Assembly: GCA_963930645.1 (NCBI GenBank)
Contig: CAWVNO010001228.1
Coordinates: 496,001-560,000, forward strand
Origin: Salticus scenicus
Taxonomy: Eukaryota; Arthropoda; Arachnida; Araneae; Salticidae
Direction of reading: 5' to 3'
DNA length: 64,000 nt
Shown here one piece after another: positions 11,715-22,177 of this stretch (its first letter is position 1; every line of letters starts with the position of its first letter). A model generated the notes under the pieces. The model was given only the letters and a program-made list of their open reading frames with translations, searched no databases and was not told the DNA's origin. The position numbers and the translations under genes are program-made.

Positions 11715-12337
11715 GGAAAATAAAAGAAAGAATAGTGAGAACCGGAAAGAAAAAATCCATTGAAATCACTGAAAACTTGGCTTCAGGTCCTCGCTGCTTT
11801 CTACTGTGTCTTCCACAACCGCACTATGTCGGATTGGAGACCCCACTGTTAGTGGCAGCACCTAAGTGACCGCTTAAGGCGCTGGTAGTCTTATCTGACC
11901 TCTGATAGTTCTTATACAAGAAATTAATTGTTACATATTTTAATAAAGTTAAAAATTTAATAAGTTTAATTCTTCCTATCATATTACCATTTGATATCGA
12001 TAGAAACAACGCATTAAAAATAATGAACATTCCTCTTCAAAAGGAGGTATTACACCTTTACTATTGAAAACGCAACTATTATGTGTATTAAAAAAAAAAA
12101 AAAAAAAAAAAAAGGAAGCAGTATTAAAATTATATTATTTGAGAACTATTTGATCGCATTATTTAATGCGAAAGAAGGAAAAATAAATAGAATAGCGATT
12201 TTTACTAAGGAATGCAGATGGATAAAAAGAAAAACACGCAAATTAAATTAAATTTAGGAAAATAAAGCAGAAAAATTAACGGAACATTCCAAAAAAAGAA
12301 AGAAAGAAAAATTATATGCACACCTGCAAGATCAAAG
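11484..12337. other. Gene-free stretch with GC-richer patch
   Basis: Holds the (TAA)n run at 11672-11712 and a GC-richer patch at about 11775-11910 whose minus strand reads through ASALSGHLGAATN-like residues in a 68-codon frame. The patch looks like a conserved piece of a repeat rather than a gene. I could not classify it. A poly-A run lies near 12091-12113. Confidence 0.4.
11672..11712. repeat. (TAA)n microsatellite
   Basis: About 13 uninterrupted copies of TAA directly after an A tract. Confidence 0.95.
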
Positions 12338-12533
12338 CTAACAAGGGAAGTATGAATGAGTAAAATTCCGATTTAAACTCATTTCAAGATTAAATTAAAG
12401 AGCATGGTCGAAAACATAGGATAGCGTTAAAATTTGCTGCAACAACTCCCCAGGGGGCAAGAAATGACCCTTAAACTTTTAAATGCTTTTTATCAAAATC
12501 GAAAAGAGAAGACTCCAGCTCACAGATGCCTGG

Positions 12534-12600
12534 TGCTGTGGCAAGGCCTTGGATTCGTGTTACGTAGTTCCTGCGTTCAAGCCCCGACAGAACACTTACC
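12534..12600 (+). other. tRNA-like segment (SINE head), left arm
   Basis: GCGTTCAAGCCCCG fits a pol III B box and TGTGGCAAGGCCTTGG a loose A box. The two are about 35 bases apart, as in tRNA-derived SINEs. A complete cloverleaf cannot be drawn, so this is not a functional tRNA gene. It is followed by TTACCCGCAG and T14. Confidence 0.45.
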
Positions 12601-12908
12601 CGCAGTTTTTTTTTTTTTTTCCCCAAATATGCATATACAGATATATTATATGCATACTTTTTTTTAAAATAAAATAAAGGAAAAAAATTAAGGAAGATAA
12701 TTATTAAATTTAATTTATAAATATATTTAAATGTTCAATTAAATTATTAAAACATTTTTTTTGTTCAACTGAAAAAAAATATTTTTAATTTTTCTTTGTA
12801 ATTTATATAAATGACGAGTTTAAGAGAATATAAATTTTATTTACATATACATATATATATATATATATATAATTTGTTTTGTTTTTTTTCCCGTAAAGGG
12901 ATAATTTT

Positions 12909-12954
12909 ACTCTCTATACAAAAATATTCCTTAATAATATTTTTGTATAGAGTA
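12909..12954. repeat. 20-bp hairpin
   Basis: CTCTCTATACAAAAATATT and its reverse complement are separated by about seven bases at the centre of the foldback pair. Confidence 0.75.
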
Positions 12955-13040
12955 TATTTATTTTTAATTTCATAATTATTTTCTCTAAAATTATTCATTT
13001 ATTTTAATAATTTGTTTTATTTCAATTATATATATTAATA

Positions 13041-13045
<5 letters not shown>

Positions 13046-13079
<34 letters not shown>
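13046..13079. repeat. A34 homopolymer
   Basis: Between the hairpin and the right-arm tRNA-like segment of the foldback pair. Confidence 0.95.
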
Positions 13080-13082
<3 letters not shown>

Positions 13083-13180
13083 GAGCAGTCGCCTGGGTTC
13101 GATCTCACGACCTCTCGCACTGGAATTGAATACTCTAACCACTGTCCCACACCGTCTTGCTAACGGAGTCTCTTTCGTAT
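13083..13180 (-). other. tRNA-like segment (SINE head), right arm
   Basis: On the minus strand GTGTGGGACAGTGGTTAGAG resembles an A box and GAGATCGAACCCAGG a B box. It is the inverted counterpart of the segment in the left arm, although strongly diverged, and borders the A34 tract (T34 on its own strand). Confidence 0.5.
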
Positions 13181-13343
13181 GTTTCTACAGAAACAACTGA
13201 AACTTTTAGGGTCGTTTTCTCGCTCCATGGGGGGTTGTTGCAGCAAATTTGTACGCTACCGTACGTTTTCAACCATGCTCTTTAATTTAAGCTTGGTTTT
13301 GCTTAAATCTGAATTTTACTCATTCATACTTCCCTTGTAAGCA

Positions 13344-13645
13344 TCTGTCAATTTATTGTAAATTTGCGATCAGAGGCCTGACCTTCGTAGCGCATAGAGG
13401 CACACATGAAGAAGACATTTTGCTTTATTCATATTATATAATAAACAAAATTTGTCACATACTTTTATTTCTAGTGCAAGTCTTCGCTTAGAATAAGTTA
13501 TTTAGATTTAAAAAAAAAAAAAAAAAAAAAGCAACTTTTCTGGCACATAAAACATTTTTTGGAAATTTATCCAAATTTTACTTTGTAATTTAATCATCAG
13601 TTTCAAATCAATTCTTTTTTTTTTTTTTTTTCCCCTTTTTAAAAA

Positions 13646-13682
<37 letters not shown>

Positions 13683-14654
13683 TACATCATTGTAAAATGA
13701 AGTATAAGTTTTCATTGAAGTACTAAATTGAAGTACTAAAAACGAAACTTTCGATATGTCACTTGCCTCATTAAAAATAATGAAATAACAGAAAGTTAGG
13801 CGTAAAAAATGACGACTGGTTGTAAAATCACAGTCGTCAAAACAAAATTTATAACTGCAAAATACGACTAGCGACCACGAATTTCTAGCTCTGCTCAGAG
13901 GTCTGTCCAGACTTTTCAGACAGGGTCCTGCATTTATGAAATTGTGAAAAATCTGTACGTAGTTTTGTGAATCTAAATTTAGCGTGAAAATAAAGCTCTT
14001 GCAAACTTCTTGGCATGAGTCCTCTTTTTGTGAAATTGTGAAAAATGTAATTTTGAAAATTAAAATTACAATTAAGGTTTCATTTAAATAATGACAGTTC
14101 CTTTTTTTATAGAGCTAAGCCCACAAATATGAATAGAAATCTTTTATAAATTAGAAACTGAATATCAGATTTTTGGGAGAAATACAGCAGAGCGCATTCG
14201 ATTATTCAGGCAGCCTATTCATAGCAGGGAAGATTAGTTTTCAAAATTAAACAAATTTATCAAAAGTCAGTTTTTTTTTTAAGGAGAAAATTTTTGTAAT
14301 GGGGTCCTTCAACAGACCTAAGTTTTCCTCACAGACCCCTTCATCTTGAAACTTGATAAACTTTTCACCCTTCACAAAAATAAGCTAATTCAAACAAAAC
14401 CGTTCACAAAAATAAGCCAATTCAAACAAAACCCTTCACAAATGTTGAATGATTTAAAAAAGAAAAAAAAAAATCAAAAAACTTGGATAAGAAAATTACA
14501 TTTTCGATCAGTTGCAAAATTACATTATATTTCTACAATAAAACATCACACTAGAAATAGCTGAACAATCCTTGTATTGAAGATATTAAAAAAAAAAAAA
14601 AAAAATGAGAAAGCAATGAAATGCATTTAAACTCAATTACATCCTATGAGCTGT
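13344..14654. other. Gene-free stretch, partial hAT-like sequence
   Basis: Contains long T tracts (13617-13680) and, from 13896, CAGAGGTCTGTCCAGAC followed by GGGTCCTGCATTTATGAA and degenerate repeats of TGTGAAATTGTGAAAAA-like sequence. This looks like the left part of a hAT MITE; the AGGGGTCTG sequence near 14330 could be the remains of its other end. Two direct repeats of CACAAAAATAAGC with CAATTCAAACAAAACC occur at 14370-14440. Confidence 0.4.
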
Positions 14655-14663
14655 GAAATTAGA

Positions 14664-15438
14664 CGAAGTGGTTAATCGGACCGTCGGTGCGATTAGTGTA
14701 CAGGCTATTTGGACCATCTTTTACAAGGATAATAAGTTAGCACTGATAAAAGAGTAAAATTTATAAATAATATAATGTATCTCGTCCCCGTGCATGAAAA
14801 ATTATCTTTTTTACTTTTTTTTTGAGTGTGGGAGTGGGGCAGAGATTAATTATTTTCACAGAAATTTTGTACTCTAAATGATGCTAAAATTCTTCATAAA
14901 AGGGCAGTAATAAAGATTTTGAAAATTGAATAATAAAAATAAAAAATTTAACATACAAACAGATCTTAGTAAATGAGTATTTTCAATCTTTGAAAAAATC
15001 TTCGCAATATGTTTATGAATATATATAAATAAATCTGCATATTCAACTACATAGATGTTATTTGTTTTGTTTTTTTATTTCTTTTCCTTCTTTCCTTTTT
15101 TTTTAAACAATTAAACCGTTCCAATATAATTCGATGCAAACCAAACTCAATTTTCTATACAAATATATGTATGATTTTTCTGAAAATGACTTTTGTACTT
15201 ATTTTGTAATGTTTTCTAACAGCAATGTTGAAATAAACATGGATTGTAGATCAATCGCATTATACACTTTCAAAATGTTAAAAGTTTGAATTTGCAATTG
15301 AAACAAGCAAAATAATTAGTATATTACAGAGAAAATTAAAGATCAAACAAACAAAATCATTATTATGACCAGTGCAACAAGGAAGCGGTCTGAATAGCCT
15401 CCACACTAATCGCACCGATGGTCCGAATAGCAACAGCC
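14664..15438. mobile_element. MULE-like element, 9-bp target duplication
   Basis: Inverted ends share TCGGACC, CGGTGCGATTAGTGT and AGGCTATT over about 50 bases. The nonamer GAAATTAGA occurs immediately outside both ends (14655-14663 and 15439-15447). A 9-bp duplication is characteristic of Mutator-like elements. The 775-bp interior is AT-rich with no transposase. The outermost 10 bases of the two ends match poorly, so the exact end could be off by a few bases. Confidence 0.65.
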
Positions 15439-15447
15439 GAAATTAGA

Positions 15448-16230
15448 TATAATTAGCAATCACAATCACTCCAATGTATTTGACATTTGTTGTCATATAC
15501 ATTGTAGAAGTCTGAAAATGAGACCAATATCCTTGCCATTCATAAAAATAAAAGAAACATTATTCCTTTTTTTTTTTCAAAAAAAAAAAAAAAATGTACA
15601 ACTGAAATATATGTAAACAAAGGAAGAATCTTAAGTAGCAGACTATTCAAAACTACCAGCTATCTATTAACAAAAGAAAAATAAATGTTAATTTTCAATA
15701 GAAAACAAATATGCATTGATCCAGAATTTTATTTATTTGTGTATTTTTCTGTTCTCACATTCTTTTTAAATACCTCACTTTGTTTCTGACTAATAGTGTG
15801 AAATTCTCACTCAGTTTTTATGTCTGATGAGAATCCTACAACTTCAATTTACTATCTTTTTCATTCAGTTATTTCATTGTTCTATATAATTAAAAATTTT
15901 ATTTTTTTTACATTAATAATATAAGGAAAAACTTAATTCATTTATTAGTGTTTTAACTAAAGAAGGAAAGGAAAGTTTCTAATAGTTTAAAAAATACCAA
16001 GGCATTGAAAATATATGTCAATTTAATAGTTAGATTATATGATCTAATTAAACAAGTAAATACATGAAACATATTCTTACAAAAGTAAATCAAACAAATC
16101 TAAGTGCATAAGTAAGAAAACCAATATTCATAAAAGTATAATATCAAATAAAAAGAAAAAAAATCATGAAAATACTAAATGTAGATTAAAAAAACAAATT
16201 TTTAACATACCTGAAATAATTTTCTGTGAG
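15448..16230. other. Gene-free AT-rich stretch
   Basis: Low-complexity AT-rich DNA. A T10/A15 junction lies near 15570. I see no repeats or coding potential worth noting. Confidence 0.5.
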
Positions 16231-16407
16231 CAGGCCCTGACTAACGGCAGGGCATACGGGGCAAATACCCTGGGCCCCCCTTCTGGAGGGGGCCCCCCTA
16301 CAGGCGTATGCAGAAATTCTGCAACCTAAAGACCTCTTATGCCACTGCAAGGGGGCCCAACAGAATACGCTTGCCCCGGGGCTACAGGCAGTCTAAGTCG
16401 GGCCCTG
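16231..16407. mobile_element. 177-bp hAT MITE, 8-bp TSD TCTGTGAG
   Basis: Ends CAGGCCCTGACTAAC and, inverted, CAGGGCCCGACTTAG. The octamer TCTGTGAG flanks both sides exactly (16223-16230 and 16408-16415). GC-rich interior with GGGGCAAATACCCTGGGCCC. It belongs to the same CAGGGCCYGA group as 25439-25807 and 55185-55628. Confidence 0.92.
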
Positions 16408-17271
16408 TCTGTGAGTAGCATGAATGTTTCAATTCTGTATTTGCTGTTTTAAAACTAAATTGTTAGTATAAGAAAACTTCCCGTAAAGCATAGCACATTT
16501 TATCAAATCGCAAATGCTACAGGAAAGTTCACTTAACTTTCATACAAATTCTTGTCTAACTTTCAAAATTTGATCACTTTCCGGGAAGAAAAACAAAACA
16601 ATAAACAAGCTGCTTTCTTACCGTAACAAAATATCAAAAACTGCTTACTGATGCTTGCATCTAGCACAGGAGTTTTACAGGAAGTTATAAACAGACAGGA
16701 ACATGTAAACTGCGATATAATAAAATCGGATTTCGCAATTTAAATCATTTATCAACCGTTTCTTTTATAGCATGTAGGGACATTTTCATTGTACTCGCTT
16801 GTAAGCAAACCGCCAAAATATCAAATTTATTTTCGGTTAATTTGATTCCACCAAAAGCGATAAGCCTTTCTCATTTTAAAATCACCTTCGCTTTAACAAA
16901 ATTTCTTGAATTCGGCGTAATATTTGCATATTAATAATGTACTGAATTCTCAAAATAGCCATTGCTTACCATTATACACGCGTAGAACGCTGGCCGTTAT
17001 CCGACACGACTTTTGAAGCAGACTAGCGACCCTTCACTGAGAGATACGACAAGGTGTTCATACTTTTTGATTGGTGGAAAGCTCCCTTTGACCGCCCGAG
17101 GCGGCGATTTACGAAACAATTTCAGCGACGAAGATTAAGCAAATACAGAGCAGCAATTGGTCAGACGTAATTACTGTAGGAGGAGCCAAAGCTGACAATT
17201 CAATGAATCGTTCTTTTCATGAATCTATCAACACAAACATAATGACAACATGGCTCCGTCTTCGTAGACTA
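16408..17271. promoter_or_regulatory. Promoter-like GC-richer segment, 16930-17260
   Basis: After AT-rich DNA, the stretch 16930-17260 rises in GC and contains CpGs, GATTGGTGG and CAATTGGTC (CCAAT-type boxes) and GGAGGAGCC. On the minus strand, ATAATG/GTAAGC at about 16970 and GTTACG/GTAAGA at about 16620 look like splice donors. A 5' exon of a minus-strand gene lying to the left is possible, but no coding sequence supports it. Confidence 0.25.
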
Positions 17272-18035
17272 CCCAGGTAGCACAAAAATATTGGCCAATA
17301 TCCTGCTAATATTGGCCAATATTTTGAATACCTCTGAATGTCAAACACCGAATTTATGATATCTGCTGATATTCACAGATGTAATTCAAAATTATTATTT
17401 AAAAAAAGCATTTAACTAAGTTTTTTATATTACTTATAACTTTTTCATGTAGAAATAAGTATATTAAAGTATTTAATTTTAGAAGTTTGTCCCTTTTTAA
17501 GAAATATAATATTTCTCATCTTCATTTTAAATGTCAGATTTACATTGGCCAATGTAGTAAAAATGATATCATTTGTACGATATTCAGCAATATTTGTTGA
17601 CATTCGTTGAAACAATATCACTTTGCTGACATCTAGAGATATCTCTTGATATTGTTGAAATGATATCATTTTCAGATATTCAGAAATATTTCTTGATATT
17701 CGTAAAACAATATTTTCTTATATCTTGAAAATTCTCAAGATATAAAACAATTATATGTTATTAGTATAGTTTATTAGTATATGATATTACTAAGTCACGT
17801 CAGTATTATGTCATATGCACGTCATTTACTTTATATCGTTTTATAAAGAGATATATCTCTTCTTACTTCTAAATAAAATGTTATATGTAATGAAAACAAC
17901 TTTGTTAAATGCTTTATGTTTCAATAATAATTACGAATTACATCTGTGAATATCAATAGATATTGTAGTTTGACATTCAGCGGCATTCAAAATATTGGCC
18001 GATGTTCATAGGATATTGACCAACATTTTTATGTA
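17272..18035. mobile_element. AATATTGGCC-type palindromic MITE
   Basis: Left end CCCAGGTAGCACAAAAATAT and the diverged inverted right end (TTGACCAACATTTTTATGT) enclose about 0.76 kb rich in GATATT, CAATAT and TTGATATTCGT motifs. The same end occurs inverted at 32480-32506. The interior is a diverged palindrome. No target duplication is clear. Confidence 0.6.
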
Positions 18036-19491
18036 ACACTCTCAGAAAAAAACTCTCATTTCTGACGATTCAGCAATCCTCGAGCTCTGTTTCGTTAATT
18101 TTGACAATAATAATTTCGTCAAAAGATCGTGAGAAATTTGACGAAATGCAGACACTCAAAAATATGACGAAGAAATCTTTTCCCGTGCTTCTCAATTGGC
18201 AATTGGCAACGGCAACGCGAACGCATCTCAGCTCAGCTCATTATTTTTAATAAACACAAGTTAAGTTGTTGTTGTGGATGGTTTGTAGCGCTGAGGTAAT
18301 ATATCTTATTAAAAGCTTTGTAAAATAAAAGGTTTGTATTTAATAACATTTATATCTATATTTTGTAATTTATCTTGTATTTTCTAATAATATTCGTTTA
18401 TTTTTGATAATCAATCGGTTTCATTAGGTCTATATATAAGCCTAATAAAACAGATGTTAATACTTCTAAACGTAGTGAAGGAGTCAGTTTTAATCATAGA
18501 AATCAATCTTTTAAATATTAAGTGCTTAATTTGTTTGTTTGGTTTAAACCTATTGCTTAGTATAGAGAAGTCAAAATAATTTTTTTTTATAATCAGTCAG
18601 TTGTTTCCTGTGGTAAAATTTGTATGTTTATTAATCAAAGCAGCAAACTTGTCACGTTGTTTATTGCAGAATGTATAAAGTTAAATGTTTTGATAATTGT
18701 TTTAATTTATAAAAGCATAGGCACCAAAAGGTTTAGTTCTTCAAATTCTAAAATAGTGAAGGAATTTTCAAATAACTTTCTTTAATGCAACACTTTGAAA
18801 TAGTCGGTAGATATTTGTATGCTCAACTAATATTATCACTAGGTCGCCACACAATTACTATCGAAAAAATTTCAGCGAACGAAAACAAAACAAAAAATTC
18901 TTTAAATTTTAATTTGTAATTATAACTTGCTTTATATTTATAAATCAACATGTAACCGTATGAATAAAATCGTTTTATTATTAAGTTATAAATTTGCAGA
19001 ATTCTTCATTATGTAAGAATAGCATGCATAGACATATTTTGTATGTTTATAATTAATATTTATGAAATTCTAAAATTTGAAAGTGTTATTTATGAAATAT
19101 TAATTATGAATTTTGACATAGTCTATAAACTTATAAGCTAAGTGTTAAAAACACAGGAATAAAGCAAAACATAACATACACAGTAAATTAACGAGTTCAA
19201 AAATAATTATATTAATCTATATTTATTACACTTGTCATTTATCAATAATTTTGTAGCTATTTATTATTTATTATTATTATTGATTGTATAAATAGGTATG
19301 CGCTGTTTACAGCTTGAACTAAAAAAAAAAAAAAAAAAAAATCTGTACTAGTAAATATTAAATAATTTATACATTTCCAGAAGGAATTTATATTTCTCTT
19401 GCCTCTTCTTAATTATGAGAATTTAATAAGCTTAATTACATATTAATTATAAATTAATTGCTGAATAATATAAAAATATTATTTTTTTTGT
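18036..19491. other. Gene-free stretch with possible 5' exon
   Basis: 18180-18295 contains tandem CAATTGG boxes, a CpG-rich GGCAACGGCAACGCGAACGC and then GCGCTGAG/GTAATA, a possible donor at 18295. It could be a non-coding first exon of a + strand gene. The rest is plain AT-rich DNA with an A20 run near 19321. Confidence 0.25.
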
Positions 19492-19615
19492 AGGTAGATT
19501 CCTTATAGGAGATCTACCTATTGCAATGGTTCTCATGATACGACTTCTGAAAAATTTCTTCAAATCTTCACCAATCATGACCCCTAGAACCCAAAACCAC
19601 CCTCCGTTCAAAAGT

Positions 19616-19616
19616 T

Positions 19617-19649
<33 letters not shown>

Positions 19650-19672
19650 GGGGGGTATATATATATATATAT
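19616..19672. repeat. Compound (TA)n(GA)n(G)n(TA)n microsatellite
   Basis: (TA)10, then (GA)7, G7 and (TA)10. Confidence 0.95.
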
Positions 19673-20228
19673 GTATAATGCTTTTTTTCATGTTAAGTTG
19701 TGAACACGATAACTGGAGTAATTTTTATTTAAATTTAACCAGCTCGGGATATGTTGTCTGGACAGTAAAAATCGCAGTCAAGTTCGTAGATGGGGTGTCC
19801 AGCTCAAAGGGGGTGGAAATGTTCTTTTGCCCATAATTCCTTTAATATTGAAAAAAGGAAAATACTTCAAATCAGGCGAATTGCCGCCTTACCCTAAAGA
19901 ACAATTTTTGTATTTAAACTTTTTCGATAACTTCAGTTGCTTAAAAGATAGAAAAGATAGGAGAAAATATAAAAACCATGGTAATATAGCTTTAATTAAT
20001 TATTTAAAAATATAAAATTAAAACAATACATTAGTCTTGGTAAAAATATCGATTGTGGTGAATAGTTTAGAATGCCAGTTTACGCAAGAATTTTAAATTT
20101 ACGATTGAAATTGAGAGTTACAGCTTCCTTTGACTTTTTATCTTGTGGAAACAAAATAAAAAGATAGGGGTCTGTGAAGAGATATGAGGTTTTTGAGTGG
20201 GAAGAAAATATAATGACAACCAAGCTCG

Positions 20229-20340
20229 CCAAATTTTGTCATCAAAGAACTTATTTCATCACCAAGTCAAACATTTCATTGTCAACTATCAAATTTTGTC
20301 CCCAAATCACAAATTTCATTGCTAAGTCGCAAGTTTTGTA
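20229..20340 (+). repeat. ~19-nt degenerate minisatellite
   Basis: About six degenerate copies of CAAATTTTGTCAYCAAR with a period of 18 to 20 bases. Confidence 0.7.
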
Positions 20341-20601
20341 ATTAAATTGTATATCTTTATGGTTTCTATTTGTTGAATGATTATGAGCTTGGATTTAAAA
20401 AAATTGAAACATTTACTGACCAATAAAACTAGCCTAAAATTGTAGAATGAATGGTAGTAGTTGATATTTAAATTTCTTAAAAACAGAATAGCGACGTAAA
20501 TAATGCAATGTGGGGGAACAAAGCTACATTGGCTAAGTATGTGTTAATGCATATGTAATATTTCTTTACTTTTGTAACATTAACGGAAAAGGAATCTACC
20601 T

Positions 20602-20620
20602 TTGCCTTTAAGCTTGCCAA

Positions 20621-20651
<31 letters not shown>

Positions 20652-21559
20652 AATGCACATGAAAATTAATACTTCATAATGAATTTTTAAAAGCCTAAAG
20701 TTTTGTTTTATATTAATCAAAACATTATTATAGTCTTTCTCAAAAACTTTTAATCTGTTTACTTTTTTTTTAAAAACGTACTTATAAATGATATCTTATT
20801 AAAAACAACTAAATTTTTAAAGTACCACATAACTAAATTTAACATATACTATATTAACTGTTTAACGTTCATTGCTTTCGCAGCGAAATCAAACATTTGA
20901 CATAATTTAAGAATTTTTATGCAGCAGTTTTTTTTAACATTCCCCCCCCCCCCCCTAGTTTAATGAGATTTTAAACTTTTGTTTTTTTTCTGTCAGTAAA
21001 TATTAGCACTATTCCAAAATTTAACAAGTAATGCTACAAAGGAAGCTAAATGCATAAGTCATTCGAAATTTCTTTGAGTGTGCAAGTGCGAATTGCTGGT
21101 TTGATGATGCACTCATGTCTAGTTTTTTTCATTTAATTAAGAGCTGGGCTATTAGTTTCACCTGAAACAACTTTTACGATATTTTGTAGTTGATAATGTT
21201 TACTTACAAAGTGCTTTATTAATTAAATTAAATATTAATTATTTGAATTTAATAAGGTTAACTTTTAGATATTTTAAACCAAAAATTTCTCAAAAAGGAG
21301 CAATGCTAATTTTTTATTTTTTAAATATTAGCTATGCATCTAAAAACCAATTTTAAAATTAGTTTAGTAATTTTTAAACTAAATTAAGTATTGAACGTTA
21401 AAGGGTTAAGCATATATTTATATAAAGTAAAAATTCTGTCAAAGACGGAATTTAGTTTAGTATGGAGGACTATTAAATTCAGTTTGTAAAATTTTTATTT
21501 TTAATATTTACTTTATCTTTTTTATCTCATTTTTGTATCATAAAACTGGGCCATGTACT
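20602..21559. other. Gene-free AT-rich stretch
   Basis: T22 tract near 20631 and C14 near 20942; otherwise nothing recognised. Confidence 0.5.
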
Positions 21560-21780
21560 TTGTTAAATGACTGAAATGAATTTAAATGAAGTATCGCCAC
21601 CTATATTTCATACTTTAGCTAATTTTAAAAAATTGAATTATTGTGTCGAAAAACTGTTTGCACCCCTGGGTTCAGAAAAATCGTCCCTTTCATTTAGTAC
21701 TGAATTCGTAACGATAGGACAGATATTTTTAATTTATTCTGGTGTTACACGAAACTGGTCTACAAAAACTGGCATTGTTT
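21560..21780 (+). repeat. Helitron-derived dispersed repeat fragment
   Basis: Collinear with the reverse complement of 39231-39440, which lies inside the Helitron at 38971-40967; shared blocks include CATACTTTAG, TAATTTTAAAAAAT and AACGATA. A third fragment is at 1735-1825. Both open frames spanning the copies encode related peptides, so the sequence may once have been coding, but I do not recognise it. Confidence 0.55.
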
Positions 21781-22177
21781 TTACCCAAATTTAAACTAGT
21801 AATCCTCCTTGTCCCAGTATTTCCGCTATGGTAGCATTTTTCGCAAAATGCTAAAAGACTTATCCAAAATGCGAAAATGAAATAACATGTTTTCGCTTTT
21901 TTGCTAAAGCATCTTACTAAACAAAACACATACACACAAAAAAAAATCTTTGGCGAAAATATTATAATGAATCTTTTATGGAAAAAAAAAAAAATCGCAA
22001 CATTGATCAAGAAAAATCCATTGGTTCATGCATATAAGGAAAATCAAATGCTGAACTACGCATAAGAATCGCATACAGGAAATCAATTTGTAAATAAACA
22101 TGAGGCATGTGTAAAGTGGTCTATGAATGAAAGAAAGAAAAATTATAAATTGTAAACCAAAAAGCTTTAAATAGTAA

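Larger units (their letters stand above)
12338..13343. mobile_element. 1-kb foldback pair with tRNA-like segments
   Basis: Left arm 12338-12480 and right arm 13203-13343 are inverted copies (shared blocks include AAGGGAAGTATGAATGAG, TAAAGAGCATGGT and TTTGCTGCAACAAC). Inside each arm, in the same relative position, lies a tRNA-like stretch followed by a T run (A run on the other strand). This is best read as two head-on copies of one SINE-like repeat, or as a single foldback element. A 20-bp hairpin (12909-12954) and an A34 tract (13046-13079) fill the centre. Confidence 0.65.
19492..20601. mobile_element. Putative 1.1-kb TIR element
   Basis: AGGTAGATTCCTT at the left is repeated inverted at 20589-20601. 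The inside holds TA/GA microsatellite DNA, the minisatellite at 20229-20340 and a 62-codon frame of no recognised function. No target duplication is evident, and a 13-bp match could be chance in a region this size. Confidence 0.4.
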
